A DNA stretch of 9,822 bases from Candidatus Poribacteria bacterium. GTDB taxonomy: Bacteria > Poribacteria > WGA-4E > B28-G17. Numbering within the stretch: position 1 is the first letter of the stretch; the number at the start of each line of letters is the position of its first letter. The translations under genes and the position numbers were made by a program. Location of the stretch: NCBI GenBank assembly GCA_003645735.1, contig QNBQ01000034.1, positions 1 to 9,822 on the forward strand, read 5' to 3'. The notes beneath the pieces are model-generated. The model had not been told where the DNA came from and did not search any database. It saw nothing but the letters and a program-made list of their open reading frames with translations. Shown piece by piece: positions 7,152 to 9,822 of this stretch.

Positions 7152-7738
7152 CCCCCACCTCCTCGAATGAGACGGGTCAGGCTGAGGTCGGTTATCCTAT
7201 CGCGCAGGGCCAGCGATATCCTGGCGGATATCGCCCCTACGATCGCCCCGGCTAGGACGTCGGACGGGTAATGCCTTTCAAGATAAACCCTTGAAAGCGT
7301 CACGAGCGAGGCGAGCGCGTAGAGGGGGAGCTTCAGCCTCGGGTAATAGCTGCCCAGGACGACGGCGGTCGAGAAGGCGAAGGCGGCGTGGCCGGAGGGG
7401 AAGGAGAGCCGGTCGCTCCCGTCGGGCCGTTCCCTTCCGATCGCCCTTTTCAGGATGAAAACCGATCCGCCCGCCAGGGCGAACGAGACCGTGTTGACCT
7501 TGCCCGCCTCACGTTCCCTCCCCTCACCGAAGGCGCTCAGCAGGAGGGAGATCCCCATGACCGCCTTTTCATCGCCCAGCTCCGTGATCCCATCCATGAA
7601 GAAATCCATCGCCGGGCTTTTCAGCCCGTCGCGCACGGCGTCCATCACCTCGCCGTCGAGCCGGGCGATGACGTTCTCGCCGGAGGCGGGCGATACGATG
7701 AAGGCCAGGGCGATCAGCGTGAGGCAAGCTTTTCGCAT
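7148..7738 (-). CDS. PAP2-family phosphatase with signal peptide
   Basis: Type 2 phosphatidic acid phosphatase family protein (196 residues), acting on phosphorylated lipids such as phosphatidate or undecaprenyl pyrophosphate, with the active site facing the periplasm or outside. The three family motifs are complete: KRAIGRERP at 97-105, PSGH at 114-117 and SRVYLERHYPSD at 149-160, with R150, H156 and D160. The N-terminus MRKACLTLIALAFIVSPASG looks like a cleavable signal peptide. Further hydrophobic segments lie around 61-70, 84-96, 120-130, 137-149 and 160-176, as in membrane-bound members. The ATG at 7738 lies inside the end of the 104-residue gene (25-base overlap), and the stop overlaps the amidohydrolase start by 4. 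The substrate is not known; bacA-like undecaprenyl pyrophosphate recycling and lipid dephosphorylation are both possible. Confidence 0.9.
   Translation of the reverse strand: MRKACLTLIALAFIVSPASGENVIARLDGEVMDAVRDGLKSPAMDFFMDGITELGDEKAVMGISLLLSAFGEGREREAGKVNTVSFALAGGSVFILKRAIGRERPDGSDRLSFPSGHAAFAFSTAVVLGSYYPRLKLPLYALASLVTLSRVYLERHYPSDVLAGAIVGAISARISLALRDRITDLSLTRLIRGGGG
7157..7164 (-). promoter_or_regulatory. Strong ribosome binding site of the amidohydrolase gene
   Basis: On the minus strand GAGGAGGT ends 5 bases (GGGGG) before the ATG at 7151. It lies in the last codons of the PAP2 gene and accounts for that protein's Arg-Gly-rich end. It supports the ATG 7151 start and translational coupling. 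Confidence 0.7.
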
Positions 7739-8028
7739 ACCACGCCGTCCCTCAGGATCAGAATCCCCTTCTCATACGCCCTTATCTCGACGATCTCAAG
7801 CCCACGTCTGTATCTCATCCTCCATCTCGGGCGGCCCAGATCGCGGGCCGCGTCCCGGGCCGCCTGCTCATCCCTGTGGATCAGGTATTGGGTGGCCGCC
7901 CCGACGGCGGCCAGTATCGCGATCATCGCCGCCTTCCCGACGAGCTTGGGATCGATCCGAGCCGCCGGGGCGGGCCGAGGCGTGAGAAGGAGAGCTATGA
8001 GCATCGAAGCGACGGCGAGCTTCAACAT
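7714..8028 (-). CDS. Small exported or membrane protein of unknown function
   Basis: A 104-residue protein I do not recognise. The N-terminus MLKLAVASMLIALLLTPRPAPAA looks like a signal peptide with a possible cleavage after the Ala-Pro-Ala stretch (about residue 22-23). A second hydrophobic segment lies at about 33-49, followed by a charged region (HRDEQAARDAARD, 51-63), a very basic stretch with Trp and Arg (66-75) and a beta-looking tail (LEIVEIRAYEKGILILRDG, 77-95) holding the only Cys, at 98. It is probably a real gene: it starts 3 bases after the uvrA stop with GAGGGG upstream, has a coherent signal sequence, and its end overlaps the PAP2 start. The shared export signal with the PAP2 protein hints that both act at the envelope; this is inference only. 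Confidence 0.72.
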   Translation of the reverse strand: MLKLAVASMLIALLLTPRPAPAARIDPKLVGKAAMIAILAAVGAATQYLIHRDEQAARDAARDLGRPRWRMRYRRGLEIVEIRAYEKGILILRDGVVCEKLASR

Positions 8029-8031
8029 AGC

Positions 8032-9822
8032 TCAACGCCCCTCTTCGAGAACCTCCCTCAGAAACCTCCCGGTGTGCGATCCCTCGACCCTCGCCACCTC
8101 CTCGGGCGTCCCGGCGGCCACGATCCTCCCTCCCCCCTCGCCCCCCTCGGGGCCGAGGTCGATGATGTAATCGGCCGATTTGATCACGTCCAGGTTGTGT
8201 TCGATGATCACGACCGTGTTGCCCTTATCGACCAATCTGTTGAGGATGTCGATCAACCTCTTGACGTCCGCCGCGTGCAGGCCGACCGTCGGCTCGTCCA
8301 TCAGGTAGAGCGTGTTGCCCGTATCGGGCTTTATAAGCTCCCTGGCCAGCTTCAGCCTCTGCGCCTCGCCGACCGAAAGCGTGTTGGCCGGCTGGCCGAG
8401 CGGCATGTAATCGAGGCCCACATCGACCAGAACCTTCAATATCCTCCTTATCCCCGGGACGTCCTTGAAGAACTCCAACGCCTCGCCGACCGTCATCCTC
8501 AAGACCTCGGCTATGTTCTTGCCGTTGTATCTGATGCGGAGGATTTCTTTGGTGAAGCCCGTCCCGTCGCAGACGTCGCATTTGACCCACACGTCCGGCA
8601 GGAATGGCATCGATATCAGCTCGTAGCCCATCCCGTCGCACGTCGGGCATCTCCCGTATTCCAAGTTGGAGCTGAAGTAAGAGGCCGTGAACCCCATCGC
8701 CCTGGCCTCGGGCGTCTGGGCGAAGAGCGATCTTATCTCGTTGAAAACGCCGGTGTAGGTGGCGGGGTTCGACCTGGGGGTTTCGCCTATCGGCCTCTGA
8801 TCGATCAGTATCACCTTATCGATCGCCTCCAGCCCCTCGACGTCCTCGCACTTCGGCTCCTTGGAGGGGTAGCCCAGATGCCGGGCGACGGCGGGGTAGA
8901 TCACCTCGTCCATCAGCGAGCTTTTGCCCGAGCCGGAGACCCCCGTTATACACGTGATGACCCCTAAAGGTATCTCCACGTCGATGTGTTTCAGGTTATT
9001 GGCGTGTGCGCCCTTGAACTTCAGGAACCCTTTCGGCCTTCTCCTCTCCTTGGGCGTCTCTATCCTGAGCTTCCCCGCCAGGTATCTCCCCGTCACCGAT
9101 CCCTCGGCCTTCTCTATCTCCTCCACCTTCCCCTTCGCGACTATCCTTCCGCCCTTTATCCCGGCCCCCGGGCCGAAATCACAGATGAGGTCGGAGCTTC
9201 TTATGACGTCCCTGTCGTGCTCGACCACGATCACCGTGTTCCCCAGATCCCTCAGCTTCCTGAGCGCGTCGAGCAGCCTGTGGGTGTCGCGCGGGTGAAG
9301 CCCGACGGTCGGCTCGTCCAGCACGTAAAGCACGCCGGTAAGCCCGCTTCCGAGCTGGCTTGCAAGCCTTATCCTCTGCGCCTCGCCGCCCGAAAGCGTG
9401 GGGCCGGGCCGGTCGAGCGTCAGGTAGTCCAGGCCGATGTCTACCAGGAACCTCAGCCTGTTCCTTATCTCCCTCAGTATCTCCTCGCCCGCCTCCTTCA
9501 TCCGCCCTTCGATCTTCAGCCCCTTGAAGAACTCGTAAAGCTCGCCTATAGGCATCCTGCACAGATCGACGATGCTCTTGCCCTTGATGAACACGTATCG
9601 GGAGCTCTCCTTTATCCTGGCGCCGCCGCATTTGGGACAGGGGACGCTGTAGGAGAGGTCGAGGAACCCCAGCCCGTCGCACCTGGGGCACATCCCCACG
9701 GGGCTGTTGAAGGAGAAGTCCTGAGGTCGCAGCTCTTGATAGCTTATCCCGCACCTGACGCAGGCGCGCGTGTTGCTGAAGGTGAGCAGCTCTTTTTCGC
9801 CGTCCGGCTTCTGGGCCTGAAC
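8032..9822 (-). CDS. uvrA: UvrA-type excinuclease ATPase, N-terminus outside window, lacking the insertion domain
   Basis: UvrA is the DNA damage-sensing ABC ATPase of nucleotide excision repair. The frame is open to the window edge, so the GTG at 9699 is internal. The 596 visible residues (counted from the edge) start just before the first zinc-binding motif, C21-x2-C24, and include [16 protein letters not shown] (C45, C48), CPKCGG (C62, C65), the NBD1 signature LSGGEAQR (143-150) and Walker [12 protein letters not shown], then the NBD2 Walker A GVSGSGKS (294-301), [11 protein letters not shown], the C-half zinc motifs C392/C395 and C415/C418, a signature LSVGEAQR (482-489) and Walker [12 protein letters not shown]. 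Two oddities stand out. Only 14 residues separate C48 from C62, against about 120 in E. coli, so the insertion domain is absent. The second signature has Val for Gly. The first Walker A and the UvrB-binding region lie beyond the edge. Confidence 0.93.
   Translation of the reverse strand, partial: VQAQKPDGEKELLTFSNTRACVRCGISYQELRPQDFSFNSPVGMCPRCDGLGFLDLSYSVPCPKCGGARIKESSRYVFIKGKSIVDLCRMPIGELYEFFKGLKIEGRMKEAGEEILREIRNRLRFLVDIGLDYLTLDRPGPTLSGGEAQRIRLASQLGSGLTGVLYVLDEPTVGLHPRDTHRLLDALRKLRDLGNTVIVVEHDRDVIRSSDLICDFGPGAGIKGGRIVAKGKVEEIEKAEGSVTGRYLAGKLRIETPKERRRPKGFLKFKGAHANNLKHIDVEIPLGVITCITGVSGSGKSSLMDEVIYPAVARHLGYPSKEPKCEDVEGLEAIDKVILIDQRPIGETPRSNPATYTGVFNEIRSLFAQTPEARAMGFTASYFSSNLEYGRCPTCDGMGYELISMPFLPDVWVKCDVCDGTGFTKEILRIRYNGKNIAEVLRMTVGEALEFFKDVPGIRRILKVLVDVGLDYMPLGQPANTLSVGEAQRLKLARELIKPDTGNTLYLMDEPTVGLHAADVKRLIDILNRLVDKGNTVVIIEHNLDVIKSADYIIDLGPEGGEGGGRIVAAGTPEEVARVEGSHTGRFLREVLEEGR

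Noticed and set aside
7876..8967. Open frame of 363 codons on the plus strand, opposite uvrA
   Set aside because: It is the antisense shadow of conserved uvrA sequence and has no recognisable motif. The plus-strand frame at 7388-8170 is rejected for the same reason.
9697..9699. GTG at 9699 as the uvrA start
   Set aside because: The frame upstream encodes the first zinc motif and SFNSPVG, conserved inside UvrA; the gene continues past the window end.

Overview
This is a GC-rich bacterial chromosomal segment, densely coding (the longest gap is about 55 bases) and organised as two convergent operons that meet tail to tail near 6360-6433. EF-P, a class II dehydroquinase, a separate biotin carboxylase plus BCCP, and UvrA all mark it as bacterial. 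Arginine is written mostly as AGG and isoleucine often as ATA, and purine-rich codons dominate the sense strand. Such usage is common in thermophilic or deep-branching, mostly uncultured lineages. I cannot name the phylum from the sequence. The gene order aro-efp-accBC is an old bacterial arrangement also seen in Firmicutes-like and deep-branching genomes.

Plus strand, 1-6433: aroC (5' end outside the window), aroK, aroB, aroQ, efp, accB, accC, comB. Spacing is -13, -13, +3, +56, +12, +3 and -4 bases, so this looks like one transcription unit. Four genes give steps 2, 3, 5 and 7 of the shikimate pathway to chorismate. efp gives the factor that rescues ribosomes at polyproline. accB and accC give the biotin-carboxylating half of acetyl-CoA carboxylase. 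comB, whose start overlaps the accC stop, encodes a 2-phosphosulfolactate phosphatase family enzyme. The only real intergenic space in the operon (3172-3227) holds a degenerate tandem heptamer and the efp ribosome binding site.

Minus strand, 9822-6360: uvrA (N-terminus outside the window), a 104-residue exported or membrane protein of unknown function, a PAP2-family phosphatase with a signal peptide, and a TIM-barrel amidohydrolase of the amidohydrolase-2/ACMSD type. Spacing is +3, -25 and -4 bases, again suggesting one coupled unit.

No IS element, tRNA, rRNA, CRISPR array or integrase is visible, and this is mostly core metabolism. The points most worth following up are a UvrA that lacks the insertion domain between its N-half CxxC motifs and has LSVGE in place of LSGGE in the C-terminal signature; matching six-residue insertions in AccB and AccC; an EF-P with Arg at the tip of its functional loop; the heptamer repeat in front of efp; and a 74-base convergent overlap caused by a comB reading frame that runs past its normal end.
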